From Microtetraspora glauca (GTDB lineage: Bacteria; Actinomycetota; Actinomycetes; Streptomycetales; Streptomycetaceae): a stretch of 52,435 nt of DNA. Both the position numbers and the translations under genes were made by a program. The first letter of the stretch is position 1; each line of letters begins with the position of its first letter. Positions 13,371 to 22,289 of the stretch are shown one piece after another. The stretch spans positions 1-52,435 of the forward strand of contig JOFO01000043.1 of NCBI GenBank assembly GCA_000721275.1. The letters run 5' to 3'. Below the pieces are notes generated by a model. It worked only from the letters and a program-made list of their open reading frames with translations, had not been told where the DNA came from and ran no database searches.

Positions 13371-15019
13371 ACCGCCCACCAGACGGTGGTGTCGGCCGGC
13401 ACCTCTGCGGCGTCGTCCACGATCCTGACGTCCTCGTTGGAGAGGAGATACCGGCCGGGCAGCGGGACGGAGATGGCCCGGCCGGTGGTGTTGGCGGTGC
13501 AGACGAAGCCGCCGCGGCGGAAGGAGAGCACACCCTCGGGTGCCTCCAGCCACTCGACGGCGTCGCCCGCACCGAGTTCGGGGCGCTCGCGGCGGACGGC
13601 GAGCGCGCTGCGGTACAGCTCCAGGGTGGAGCCGGGGTCGCCGGCCTGCGCCTCGACGCTCAGGGCGCCCCAGGTCGCGGGCTGCGGCAGCCAGGAGCCG
13701 CCGTCGCCGAAGCCGTACGAGGAGCCCTCGACGGTCCACGGGATCGGCACCCGGCAGCCGTCGCGGAAGCCGTCCTGGCCGGTGGCGCGGAAGAAGGACG
13801 GGTCCTGGCGGACCTCGTCGGGCAGGTCGGTGACGTCCGGCAGGCCCAGCTCCTCGCCCTGGTACACGTACGCGGAACCGGGCAGCGCCAGCATCAGCAG
13901 GGTCGCGGCGCGGGCCCGGCGCAGGCCGAGCTCGCGGTCGCCGGGGGTGCGCAGCTGGGTGCCGAGGCCCGCCGGGTTGGCGAAGCGGGTGGCGTGCCGG
14001 GTGACGTCGTGGTTGGAGAGCACCCAGGTGGTGGGGGCGCCGACCGGGCGCATCGCCTCCAGCGAGGCGTCGATGACGGTGCGCAGCTCGGCCGCGTCCC
14101 AGTGGGTGCCCAGGTACTGGAAGTTGAACGCCTGGTGCATCTCGTCGGGGCGCACGTAGTTCGCGGTGCGCTCGACGGTCGGGGTCCACGCCTCGGCGAC
14201 GAGGATCCGCTCCCCGTCGTACTCGGCGAGGATCTGGCGCCAGGAGCGGTAGATCTCGTGGACGCCGTCCTGGTCGAAGAAGGGCATGACGTCGTTGCCG
14301 AGCAGCTTCAGCTGGTCGTGGGCGCCGATGTCGGGCAGGCCGGCGGCCTTGACCAGGCCGTGGGCGACGTCGACGCGGAAGCCGTCGACGCCCATGTCGA
14401 GCCAGAAGCGCAGGATGGAGCGGAACTCGTCGCGGACGGCGGGGTGTTCCCAGTTGAAGTCGGGCTGCTCGGGCGCGAAGAGGTGCAGGTACCACTCGCC
14501 GTCGGCGACCCGGGTCCAGGCGGGGCCGCCGAAGATGGACTCCCAGTCGTTGGGCGGCAGTTCGCCGTTCGCGCCCTTGCCGGGGCGGAAGTGGTAGCGG
14601 TCGCGGAGCGGGGAGCCGGGGCCCTCCCGGAGGGCGCGCTGGAACCACTCGTGCTGGTCGGAGGAGTGGTTGGGGACGAGGTCCACGATGATGCGCAGGC
14701 CCAGGTCGTGGGCCTCGCGGATCAGCGCGTCGGCGTCGAGCAGGGTGCCGAACATGGGGTCGATGGCCCGGTAGTCGGCGACGTCGTACCCGGCGTCGGC
14801 CTGCGGGGAGGCGTAGAACGGGGAGAGCCACACGGCGTCGACGCCGAGCTCCTTGAGGTACGGCAGCCGGCTGCGGATGCCCACCAGGTCGCCCATGCCG
14901 TCGCCGTTGCCGTCGGCGAAGCTGCGCGGGTAGACCTGGTAGATCACCGCTTCTCTCCACCAGCCCGTGTCGGTGCCGGTGGTCGGGGCGGCGGCGCGGG
15001 CGGCGAGGTGCTGGGTCAT
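13367..15019 (-). CDS. aglA: Intracellular alpha-glucosidase (GH13)
   Basis: This 550-residue GH13 oligo-1,6-glucosidase/alpha-glucosidase-type enzyme has no signal peptide. Conserved blocks are DLVPNH (113-118), nucleophile D217 (DGFRVD), acid E276 (VAEAW) and D338 (SNHD). It should release glucose from maltose and maltodextrins brought in by MalEFG. Position after malEFG equals that of aglA in S. coelicolor. ATG 15019 has the Shine-Dalgarno AGGGAAG. It follows malG by 50 bases and its stop is coupled to the downstream LacI gene. Confidence 0.93.
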   Translation of the reverse strand: MTQHLAARAAAPTTGTDTGWWREAVIYQVYPRSFADGNGDGMGDLVGIRSRLPYLKELGVDAVWLSPFYASPQADAGYDVADYRAIDPMFGTLLDADALIREAHDLGLRIIVDLVPNHSSDQHEWFQRALREGPGSPLRDRYHFRPGKGANGELPPNDWESIFGGPAWTRVADGEWYLHLFAPEQPDFNWEHPAVRDEFRSILRFWLDMGVDGFRVDVAHGLVKAAGLPDIGAHDQLKLLGNDVMPFFDQDGVHEIYRSWRQILAEYDGERILVAEAWTPTVERTANYVRPDEMHQAFNFQYLGTHWDAAELRTVIDASLEAMRPVGAPTTWVLSNHDVTRHATRFANPAGLGTQLRTPGDRELGLRRARAATLLMLALPGSAYVYQGEELGLPDVTDLPDEVRQDPSFFRATGQDGFRDGCRVPIPWTVEGSSYGFGDGGSWLPQPATWGALSVEAQAGDPGSTLELYRSALAVRRERPELGAGDAVEWLEAPEGVLSFRRGGFVCTANTTGRAISVPLPGRYLLSNEDVRIVDDAAEVPADTTVWWAV

Positions 15020-15069
15020 GTCTTCCCTGGGAGGTAAGGAGGGGCGTACGGGTTCGGCGCTCAGGGCCG

Positions 15070-15954
15070 TCAGCCCTTCACCGCGCCGGCGGACATGCCG
15101 GTGACGAGGTGGCGCTGGGCGAAGAGGAACACCAGGGCGGCGGGGATGGCGATGAGGACGGAGGCCGCCGTCATCGGGCCCCACTGGGCCCCGTACTGGT
15201 TGACGAACTTCTGCAGGCCGCCGGCGAGGGTCAGGTTCTCGTCGCCGACCATGAAGGCGGAGGCGTAGGCGACCTCGCCCCAGGCGGTGATGAAGGAGTA
15301 GAAGGCGGTGACGGCGATGCCCGGCTTGGCGAGCGGCAGGATCAGCCGCCAGAAGGTGCCGAAGGGGGTCAGGCCGTCGACGTACCCGGACTCGTCGATC
15401 TCGCGCGGGATGCCGTCGAAGAAGCCCTTCATCATCCAGGCGCAGAACGGGACGGCGATGGTCAGGTAGGTGATGACCAGGCCGGCCGCCTGGTTGAGCA
15501 GCCCGAGCGACGCCATGATGTTGTAGATCGGCACGATGAGGACGGCGACCGGGAACATCTGGGTGACGAGCAGGGTCCACATCAGGCCGCGCTTGCCGGG
15601 GAAGCGGAAGCGGCTGACCGCGTAGCCGGTGGTGGCGGAGATGAAGACGCCGATGAGCGTGGTGAGGCCGGCGACGAGGAGCGAGTTCCCGAACCAGGTG
15701 AGGAACGGGGTGTCCCGCAGCAGGTTCGTGTAGTTCTCGAACGTCGTCTCCTTGAAGAAGTCCGTGGTGGTCGCGTACTTCGCGGGCTTGAGCGAGGTCA
15801 GCAGGACCCACAGCACCGGGAAGACGGCGACGACGGAGGCGACGATCAGGGTGAGGTGCAGCGCCACCGAGGCGAGCGGCGAACGGCGGCCCCGGACCGG
15901 GGTGTTCATGGCCTGGGGGGCGGCGCGGCGGGCCGTGGGGGTCGTGGTGGTCAC
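15070..15954 (-). CDS. malG: Maltodextrin ABC transporter permease MalG
   Basis: A 294-residue inner-membrane permease with six predicted helices and the cytoplasmic EAA loop (here ESGYVDG...PLAKPG, about residues 200-225) that contacts the ATPase. GTG 15954 overlaps the malF stop as GTGA and has an AGGGAGAAG Shine-Dalgarno; the internal ATG at 15909 has none. It forms the translocation channel with MalF for maltose/maltodextrin. No malK follows; in Streptomyces the shared ATPase MsiK energises several sugar importers. Confidence 0.93.
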   Translation of the reverse strand: MTTTTPTARRAAPQAMNTPVRGRRSPLASVALHLTLIVASVVAVFPVLWVLLTSLKPAKYATTTDFFKETTFENYTNLLRDTPFLTWFGNSLLVAGLTTLIGVFISATTGYAVSRFRFPGKRGLMWTLLVTQMFPVAVLIVPIYNIMASLGLLNQAAGLVITYLTIAVPFCAWMMKGFFDGIPREIDESGYVDGLTPFGTFWRLILPLAKPGIAVTAFYSFITAWGEVAYASAFMVGDENLTLAGGLQKFVNQYGAQWGPMTAASVLIAIPAALVFLFAQRHLVTGMSAGAVKG

Positions 15955-16964
15955 CAGACTTCTCCCTGCTTGCGGAGGACGCGCTGGTAGATCGCGGCGA
16001 AGATCATCAGGAGCACCAGGATGAGGACGCCCCACGTGGACGACTGGGCGAAGTCGCGCGGGCTGATCTCGAAGGAGAACTTGTACGCCTGGGTGACGAG
16101 GATCTGGGTGGCCTCGCCGGGTCCGCCCCGGGTGAGCAGGAAGATCACCGGGAACATGTTGAAGGTCCAGATGGTGGAGAGCAGCAGGACCGTGGTGGAG
16201 ACGGAGCGCAGGCCGGGCATGGTGATGTTCCGGAAGCGCTGCCAGGCGTTCGCGCCGTCCATCTCGGCGGCCTCGTACAGCTCGCCGGGGATGGACTGGA
16301 GGCCGCCGAGGAGGGCGACCATCATGAAGGGGACGCCGAGCCAGACGTTGACGGCGATGACGGCGAACTTGGCCATCAGCGGGTCGTTGAGCCACGGGAC
16401 GGCGTCGAGGCCGACGCCGGAGAGGATCTGGTTGAGCAGGCCGCGGCGCTCGTCGTAGAGGAAGCGCCAGGCGAAGACCGAGACGAAGCCGGGGACCGCC
16501 CAGGGCAGGATGAGCATCATCCGGTAGACGGAGCGGCCGGCGATCTTGCGGTTGAGGATGTTGGCGAGGGCCAGCCCGAGTGCGAAGGTCAGCGCCACGC
16601 AGGACACGGTCCAGACGATCGTCCAGCCGAGGGTGGCGAGGAACTGGCTGCCCGTGATCGCGTCGGTGTAGTTGTCCAGGCCGACGAACTCGTAGGTGGC
16701 CGGGATCTCGTTGACGCCGATGGTCCGCGCGACGTTGCGCTCGTTGGCGTCGGTGAACGACAGGTAGATGCCGCGGACCAGCGGATAGCCGATGATCACG
16801 CCGATCACGATCACCACCGGGGCGACCATGGCCCAGGCGTACCAGTGGGTGGCGAGGGAGCGCTTCGCCGCCCGTCGGGGGGAACCAGTTCCGCGGCTCC
16901 GGCCGCGGGCGACGTGGTCGCCCGCGGCCTTCGCCACCGACTGGCTGGGGGTGTCCACAGCCAT
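15951..16964 (-). CDS. malF: Maltodextrin ABC transporter permease MalF
   Basis: A 337-residue permease. A charged N-terminal tail of about 40 residues is followed by six to seven hydrophobic helices and the EAA loop (EAAEMDGANAWQRFR...PGL). A periplasmic loop lies between the first helices. ATG 16964 has a modest AGGCAGG-like Shine-Dalgarno and starts 20 bases after malE; the stop is coupled to malG. It pairs with MalG in the importer and is expressed with it from the malE promoter. Confidence 0.93.
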   Translation of the reverse strand: MAVDTPSQSVAKAAGDHVARGRSRGTGSPRRAAKRSLATHWYAWAMVAPVVIVIGVIIGYPLVRGIYLSFTDANERNVARTIGVNEIPATYEFVGLDNYTDAITGSQFLATLGWTIVWTVSCVALTFALGLALANILNRKIAGRSVYRMMLILPWAVPGFVSVFAWRFLYDERRGLLNQILSGVGLDAVPWLNDPLMAKFAVIAVNVWLGVPFMMVALLGGLQSIPGELYEAAEMDGANAWQRFRNITMPGLRSVSTTVLLLSTIWTFNMFPVIFLLTRGGPGEATQILVTQAYKFSFEISPRDFAQSSTWGVLILVLLMIFAAIYQRVLRKQGEVW

Positions 16965-16984
16965 CAGCCGGCCTGCCTTCCTTC

Positions 16985-18259
16985 TTACTTCCAGTCCTTC
17001 AGGAGCTTGCGGTAGGCGTCGCCGACGGCCTTGGCGCCGGCCTCCGGCGTGGTCTGGCCGGTGAGGACCTTGGTGTACTCGACCTTGACCGGCTCGAAGA
17101 GGCTGCCGCCCTCGGGGATCCAGGGGCGCTCGACGGCCTTCTCGACGACCGGCTTGAAGAACGCGATCATCTCGTTGCCGGCGACCTCCTTCTGGAGGTA
17201 GGAGGACTGGCGGGTCGGGAGGAGGCTGAGCTCCTCGGCGACCTTGGCCTGGCTCTCGGCCGAGGTCATGTACTCGGCGAAGGCGTAGGAGGCGTCCAGG
17301 TTCTTGGAGCCGGCGTAGACGGCGAGGTTGTGGCCGCCCTGCGGGGCGCCCTGGCCGGCGGAGCCCGCCGGGACGGGAGCGATGCCGAGGTTCGTCTTGT
17401 CGGCGAACTCCTTGCCGGCGTAGGTGTCGGCCACGGCCCACGGGCCGTTGATCATCATGGCGACCTTGCCGTCCTTGAAGGCGGCCTGCATGTTGTCCCA
17501 GCCGTTGGTCGCGTCGGTGATCGCGGCCTTCGAGTCGACCAGGTCCTTGACCGTCTTGAACGCCTTGACGCCGGCCGGGTCGTCGAAGGTGACCTTCTTG
17601 TTCTCGGCGTCGACGAGGTCGCCGCCCTCGCCGTACAGGAAGGAGAGGAACCAGTACGGGTCGTCGCCGCGGAGGTACAGGCCGGTCTTGCCGGTCTTCT
17701 CCTTGATGGCGGCGGCGGCGGTCTTCAGCTCGGCGATGGTCTTGGGGACCTCGACGCCGGCGTCCTTGAGGATCTTCTTGTTGTAGAAGATGCCCATGGA
17801 GTCGATGACCTGCGGGACGGCGTAGGTCTTGCCGTTGTACTTGGTGGAGGCGGCGGCCTGCGCCAGGAAGTCGTCCTGGTCCTTCAGGGCGGCGGTGCCG
17901 TCCAGCGGGGCGAGGTAGCCGAGGTCGGCGAACTCGGGGGTCCAGGCGACCTCGGAGCGGATCACGTCGGGGGCGCCGGAGCCGGACTGCGCGGCGTTCT
18001 TGAACTTGTTCTGCGCCTCGCCGAAGGGCACGTTGACGTACTTGACCGTGACCTTGGGGTGCTTCTTGGTGAAGTCCTCGGCGAGCTTCTTGAAGACCTT
18101 GTCCTCGGAGCCGACCGTGGAGGTGTCCCACCAGGTCACGGTGCCGGAGAGCTCGCCCGAGCTCTTCGAGCCGCTGGAACCGCTGTCGCTGCCGCCGCAC
18201 GCCGCCAGGGTGACGCCCAGGGCCGCGACCAGCGCGGTGGCCGCTATGCCACGCCGCAT
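16985..18259 (-). CDS. malE: Maltose/maltodextrin-binding lipoprotein MalE
   Basis: A 424-residue solute-binding protein of ABC family 1. The lipoprotein signal peptide ends in the lipobox L18-A-A-C21, followed by a Gly/Ser linker, so the mature protein is tethered outside the membrane. It captures maltodextrins for MalFG. ATG 18259 has an AAGGAG Shine-Dalgarno. It is the first gene of the minus-strand mal operon and is divergent from malR, with a 425-base regulatory gap containing a palindromic operator. Expression should be induced by maltose via MalR. Confidence 0.95.
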   Translation of the reverse strand: MRRGIAATALVAALGVTLAACGGSDSGSSGSKSSGELSGTVTWWDTSTVGSEDKVFKKLAEDFTKKHPKVTVKYVNVPFGEAQNKFKNAAQSGSGAPDVIRSEVAWTPEFADLGYLAPLDGTAALKDQDDFLAQAAASTKYNGKTYAVPQVIDSMGIFYNKKILKDAGVEVPKTIAELKTAAAAIKEKTGKTGLYLRGDDPYWFLSFLYGEGGDLVDAENKKVTFDDPAGVKAFKTVKDLVDSKAAITDATNGWDNMQAAFKDGKVAMMINGPWAVADTYAGKEFADKTNLGIAPVPAGSAGQGAPQGGHNLAVYAGSKNLDASYAFAEYMTSAESQAKVAEELSLLPTRQSSYLQKEVAGNEMIAFFKPVVEKAVERPWIPEGGSLFEPVKVEYTKVLTGQTTPEAGAKAVGDAYRKLLKDWK

Positions 18260-18381
18260 GTGAACTCCTTCAACGTGATCCCGGGGGGGACGAGGGGCTG
18301 ACACCTTCCTCATTGCGACCGCTCCCTCGCGGCGCTCCGGGTTGCCAGGAACGTAACAGGGATGAAAACGCGCCGAAAGAC

Positions 18382-18402
18382 CTTGCGTGAGATTTCTGCA
18401 AG
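18382..18402 (-). promoter_or_regulatory. MalR operator upstream of malE
   Basis: CTTGC-N11-GCAAG, about 125 bases upstream of the malE ATG. Spacing and arms match the palindrome in the aml leader. LacI-family repressors bind such inverted repeats as dimers, and the matching recognition helices of the two LacI proteins here fit a shared site. Confidence 0.65.
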
Positions 18403-18575
18403 AACCGGGGATCGTTACATCCGCGTGTCCCGAAGGTTGCCGACGAGCTGCTTGACAGCGGCCCGGAGGGGCCCCTTCCGCCCCTTCGTCCGCTATCTCC
18501 CCCCGTACGCGCGACCGGATCCCGTACGGAACGACTGCTTCCGCCTCCCTCGCCCCACCGCCCCCACCGCCAGAC

Positions 18576-18613
18576 CTGCAAGACCTTGCGGCCGCCTTGC
18601 GGTCGCCTTGCGG
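18576..18613 (+). promoter_or_regulatory. Array of MalR half-sites upstream of malR
   Basis: CTGCAAG (18576-18582) is followed by CCTTGCGG at 18584, 18595 and 18606, an exact 11-bp period of about one helix turn. The first pair forms an inverted repeat; the other copies are direct repeats. The array ends 71 bases before the malR ATG and could give cooperative binding for autoregulation or for long-range repression of malE. Confidence 0.55.
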
Positions 18614-18647
18614 CAGGTCACCCGCCCGGCGACCACCGCCCCACTGG

Positions 18648-18676
18648 TGGGCAATACGCGCGGTGACCGGTACAGT
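18648..18676 (+). promoter_or_regulatory. malR promoter, probably leaderless
   Basis: TACAGT at 18671-18676 lies 8 bases before ATG 18685, with TGGGCA (4 of 6 matches to TTGACA) 17 bases upstream. No Shine-Dalgarno precedes the ATG, consistent with a leaderless transcript. Confidence 0.45.
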
Positions 18677-18684
18677 CCACTGTC

Positions 18685-19716
18685 ATGACCGCGCGGCTCG
18701 CCGACATCGCAGCCCAGGCGGGGGTCAGTGAAGCCACAGTCAGCCGCGTGCTCAACGGCAAGCCCGGTGTGGCCACGGCCACCCGTGAATCCGTCCTCGC
18801 CGCCCTCGACGTGCTCGGCTACGAGCGCCCGGTACGGCTGCGCCAGCGCAGCGCCGGCCTGGTCGGGCTGATCACCCCCGAACTGGACAACCCCATCTTC
18901 CCGGCGCTCGCGCAGGTCATCGGGCAGGCCCTGACCCGCCAGGGCTACACCCCGGTGCTCGCCACCCAGACCCCCGGCGGGTCCACCGAGGACGAGCTCA
19001 CCGACATGCTGGTGGAGCGCGGGGTCTCCGGCATCATCTTCGTCTCCGGCCTGCACGCCGACACCACGGCCGACACCGGCCGCTACGACCAGCTGCGCGG
19101 CAAGGGCGTCCCGTTCGTCCTCATCAACGGCTTCTCGCCCAAGGTGCAGGCGCCCTTCGTCTCCCCCGACGACCGCGCCGCCATGCAGCTGGCCGTCACC
19201 CACCTCGCCGCCCTCGGCCACACCCGGATCGGGCTCGCCGTCGGACCGAAGCGGTTCGTGCCGGTGCTCCGCAAGATCGAGGGCTTCCAGAGGGGGATGC
19301 GGGAGCGGCTCGGGCTCGCCCCGGAGGAGTCCGAGGAGCTGATCCAGCACTCCCTCTACACCCTGGAGGGCGGCCAGGCGGCGGCCTCGGCGCTGATCTC
19401 GCGGGGCTGCACGGCGGTGGTCTGCGCCTCCGACATGATGGCGCTCGGCGCGATCCGGGCCGCCCGGCAGCAGGGGCTGAACGTGCCCCGGGACGTCTCC
19501 GTCGTCGGCTTCGACGACTCGCCCCTCATAGCCTTCACCGATCCGCCGCTCACCACCATCCGGCAGCCCGTGCAGGCGATGGGGCAGGCCGCGGTCCGCG
19601 CGCTCCTGGAGGAGGTCGGCGGCACCCCGGCCCCGCACTCGGAGTTCGTCTTCATGCCGGAGCTGGTGGTCCGCGGTTCCACCGCGTCGGCGCCCGCTCC
19701 GGCCGCCCGGGAGTAG
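18685..19716 (+). CDS. malR: Maltose operon repressor MalR (LacI family)
   Basis: A 343-residue LacI/GalR repressor starting MTARLADIAAQAGVSEATVS, divergent from malEFG exactly as malR (SCO2232; reg1 in S. lividans) is. The N-terminal 55 residues contain the helix-turn-helix and hinge (ALDVLGYERP); residues about 60-330 form the sugar-binding domain with the LacI signature VVGFDDSPLIAFTDPP. It should repress malEFG-aglA and amylase genes in the absence of maltodextrin and participate in glucose repression. It is highly similar to the LacI protein at 12300, apart from a shorter N-terminus and differences in the effector domain. Confidence 0.92.
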   Translation: MTARLADIAAQAGVSEATVSRVLNGKPGVATATRESVLAALDVLGYERPVRLRQRSAGLVGLITPELDNPIFPALAQVIGQALTRQGYTPVLATQTPGGSTEDELTDMLVERGVSGIIFVSGLHADTTADTGRYDQLRGKGVPFVLINGFSPKVQAPFVSPDDRAAMQLAVTHLAALGHTRIGLAVGPKRFVPVLRKIEGFQRGMRERLGLAPEESEELIQHSLYTLEGGQAAASALISRGCTAVVCASDMMALGAIRAARQQGLNVPRDVSVVGFDDSPLIAFTDPPLTTIRQPVQAMGQAAVRALLEEVGGTPAPHSEFVFMPELVVRGSTASAPAPAARE

Positions 19717-19813
19717 TACCGGGGCACGTCGTCCTTGAGACGGAGAGGGTGCGCCGTACACCCGACCGGAGGATGATCGGTCGGGGGGCGTGGATCTGGC
19801 ACACTCTCTGCCT

Positions 19814-20740
19814 ATGGGTGAAACGACCGTGAAGAGTTTGGACGACCGGACGACCCCGTCGTCACCCATCGTGGCCGACGGCCGGTGGGCGTGGCTGCGT
19901 GCGCGCAGCCCCCGGCGCCCCCGCATCTGGTTCGAACTGCTGCTGATCGCGGTCAGTTACTGGGTGTACTCGCTGATCCGCAACGCGGTACCGGAGCAGA
20001 AGGCCGAGGCGCTGCGGAACGCGGACTGGATCTGGCGCACCGAGGAGTCCCTCGGCCTCGCCTTCGAGCACGCCGTCAACCACGCCGTGAACTCGGTGAC
20101 GTGGCTCATCGTGGGGATGAACTACTACTACGCGACGCTGCACTTCATCGTCACCATCGGTGTGCTCGTGTGGCTGTACCGGTGGCAGCCGGGCCGTTAC
20201 GCCGCGTTCCGCACGGTCCTCTTCGCGACCACGGCGGTCGCCCTGGTCGGCTACTACCTGTACCCGCTGGCGCCGCCGCGGCTGATGGAGAGCAAGGACT
20301 TCATCGACACCGTGCTGGTGCACCAGACCTGGGGCTCGATGGCCTCCGGCGACCTCAAGCACATGTCGAACCAGTACGCGGCGATGCCGTCGATGCACAT
20401 CGGCTGGTCGCTCTGGTGCGGGCTGACGATCTTCTTCCTCGCGAAGGCGCCGTGGGCGCGGATCCTCGGGCTGCTGTACCCGGCGGCGACCCTCGTGGTG
20501 ATCGTCGCGACCGCCAACCACTTCTGGCTGGACGCCGTCGGCGGCATGATCTGCCTGGGCTTCGGCTTCGTGGTCTCCTACTGCTGGTACGGCACCTGGC
20601 CGCACCGCCTCTCCCGGCAGGTGGAGCCGCCGGTCCTCGCCGAACCGGCGGCGTCCGCCCCGGCGGGGACGGACGCCCGGGGAACCGGTCCGGCGTCCGC
20701 GCCCGCCGAGCACGAGGAGCCGGTCAGCTCCGGAAGGTGA
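19814..20740 (+). CDS. PAP2-superfamily membrane phosphatase / inositol phosphorylceramide synthase-like
   Basis: A 308-residue integral membrane protein with about five to six helices. It carries the three PAP2 blocks: YPLAPPRLM, MPSMHIGW (Ser-x-x-His type) and ATANHFWLDAVGG, with the catalytic histidines. The AxPPR form of the first block resembles the Aur1/IPC-synthase-like PAP2_3 group of actinobacteria, which act on lipid phosphates or phosphoinositol transfer. The C-terminal 50 residues are Pro/Ala-rich. ATG 19814 was chosen over GTG 19790 because a weak -10-like CACACT ends 8 bases before it. The gene overlaps the convergent amidohydrolase by 17 bases. The true lipid substrate is unknown. 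Confidence 0.85.
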   Translation: MGETTVKSLDDRTTPSSPIVADGRWAWLRARSPRRPRIWFELLLIAVSYWVYSLIRNAVPEQKAEALRNADWIWRTEESLGLAFEHAVNHAVNSVTWLIVGMNYYYATLHFIVTIGVLVWLYRWQPGRYAAFRTVLFATTAVALVGYYLYPLAPPRLMESKDFIDTVLVHQTWGSMASGDLKHMSNQYAAMPSMHIGWSLWCGLTIFFLAKAPWARILGLLYPAATLVVIVATANHFWLDAVGGMICLGFGFVVSYCWYGTWPHRLSRQVEPPVLAEPAASAPAGTDARGTGPASAPAEHEEPVSSGR

Positions 20741-22289
20741 TCCTGCCGCCGCTGACCGTGCACAGCACCGGGGCCTCCGCCGTCTCGTCGGCGGGGGCCT
20801 CCGTCGGATCCAGGCCCAGGACGGTCAGGTCGGCGCGCAGCCCGGGGGCGATCCGCCCGGTCAGTGCCTCCTCCCCCGCCGCGTGGGCGGCGTGGGTCGT
20901 CATGCCCTCCAGCGCCATCGCGCCGGTCAGCCCGTGCCGGGCGGACGCGGCGCCGCGCGGGGCGCGGGCGGTGGCGAGGACCTGCCGGGCGTCGTAGTGG
21001 GCGATCGGCCAGTCCGAGCCGAGCGCGAGGCGGGCGCCCGCGTCCCGCAGGTCGCGGCAGCGCCAGGCCCGGCCGGCCCGCTCGTCGCCGAGCCGCCGGG
21101 ACCACTCGTCGGTGCGGTCGGCGCGGGTGTACGCGGTGTGCGGGGGCTGCATGGAGGCGGTGACGCCGAGGGCGGCGAACCGGCCGAGCTGGTCGTCGGG
21201 GACGGTCTCGATGTGCTCGATCCGGTGCCGGGGGCCGCCCGCGCCGAGGGTCTCGACGGTGTCCAGGACGTGGCGGACGGCCGCGTCGCCGATGGCGTGG
21301 GTGGCGGTGCCGACGCCGGCCCGGTGCAGGGTGCGGACGGCGGCGGAGTACGCCTCGGGGTCGGGCCAGAAGGCGTCGGTGCCCTGGCCGTGGCAGTCGG
21401 CGTGCTCCAGCCAGGCGGTGCCGCCCTCGACGGTGCCGTCCATGAAGAACTTCACGCCGCCGACCCGCCAGTTCCGGCCGGCCCGCCGCTGGAGCCGGAC
21501 GAGGCCGGCCAGGTCCTCGTCGGTGGCGCCGGGCATGCACCAGGGCGCGAGCCGGAGCCGTACCGGCAGCTCGCCGTCCTCCTCGATCGCGGCCAGCAGA
21601 CCGGGGACGTCGGGGCCGCCGAGGTCCATCACGTGGGCGGCGGTGAGGCCGGTGGCGGCCATGGCGGACAGCAGGGCGACGAGCCGGTCGCGGCGCTCGG
21701 CGTAGGGGGTGGCGGGCAGGACCGGGGTCATCAGGTCCATGGCGGCGTGCTCGTTGAGGTGGCCGGTGGGCCGGCCGTCGGCGTCGCAGACGATCTCGGA
21801 GCGCTGGGCGAAGGCGCGGGGGCCGTCGATGCCGGCGGCCCGCAGGGCGGTCGCGCTCGCGAGCGCGGAGTGGCCGTCGTAGAGGCGGAGGAAGGCGGGG
21901 GCGCCGGCCAGGGCGTCCTCGATCAGGGCGTGGTGGATCGGGCGCCCGCCGAAGACGTTGTGGTCGAGGCCGAAGCCGAGGACCCAGCCGTCGCGGCGCT
22001 CGGCGGTCCGCAGCGCGGCGCGGAGCCCGTCGAGGTCGGTGACGGACGAGAGGTCGGTGCCGGCGGCCATCTCCAGGCCCCAGACGGGGTGGCTGTGGGC
22101 GTCGGTGAGGCCGGGGACGAGGGTGGCGCCGGCCAGGTCCAGGGTCTCGGTGCCGGGTCCGGTCCAGTCGCGGGCGTCGGCGGTGGAGCCGACGGCGGCG
22201 ATCAGTCCGCCGCGGACGGCGACAGCGGTGTGGCCGGTGCGTCCGGGGTCGAGGACGCGGGCGTTGACGAGGACGAGGTCGGCGGACAT
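20724..22289 (-). CDS. Amidohydrolase of the YtcJ type (Amidohydro_3)
   Basis: A 521-residue TIM-barrel metallo-hydrolase. Metal-binding landmarks are DAHSH (63-67), GGVKFFMDGT, THAIGD, HRIEHIE and LGSDWP, in the order expected for the N-acyl/exoenzyme-like YtcJ group. It likely hydrolyses an amide, formyl or cyclic amidine substrate in the cytoplasm. Its ATG lies 88 bases inside the end of the upstream permease gene, a long same-strand overlap. It also has its own AGGGAG Shine-Dalgarno, so the two are one operon. The permease probably imports the substrate or its parent amino compound. Confidence 0.88.
   Translation of the reverse strand: MSADLVLVNARVLDPGRTGHTAVAVRGGLIAAVGSTADARDWTGPGTETLDLAGATLVPGLTDAHSHPVWGLEMAAGTDLSSVTDLDGLRAALRTAERRDGWVLGFGLDHNVFGGRPIHHALIEDALAGAPAFLRLYDGHSALASATALRAAGIDGPRAFAQRSEIVCDADGRPTGHLNEHAAMDLMTPVLPATPYAERRDRLVALLSAMAATGLTAAHVMDLGGPDVPGLLAAIEEDGELPVRLRLAPWCMPGATDEDLAGLVRLQRRAGRNWRVGGVKFFMDGTVEGGTAWLEHADCHGQGTDAFWPDPEAYSAAVRTLHRAGVGTATHAIGDAAVRHVLDTVETLGAGGPRHRIEHIETVPDDQLGRFAALGVTASMQPPHTAYTRADRTDEWSRRLGDERAGRAWRCRDLRDAGARLALGSDWPIAHYDARQVLATARAPRGAASARHGLTGAMALEGMTTHAAHAAGEEALTGRIAPGLRADLTVLGLDPTEAPADETAEAPVLCTVSGGRITFRS

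Larger units (their letters stand above)
18260..18684. other. malE-malR divergent control region
   Basis: This 425-base gap has no convincing gene. It holds the 21-bp operator at 18382-18402, the half-site array at 18576-18613 and the malR promoter just before 18685. A TTGACA at 18452 has no suitable -10 at the right distance on the plus strand. The malE start of transcription is not obvious; weak candidates lie on either side of the 21-bp operator. Confidence 0.6.

Noticed and set aside
18452..18457. TTGACA as a -35 for malR
   Set aside because: No -10 lies 16-19 bases downstream on the plus strand, and it is over 200 bases from the malR start.
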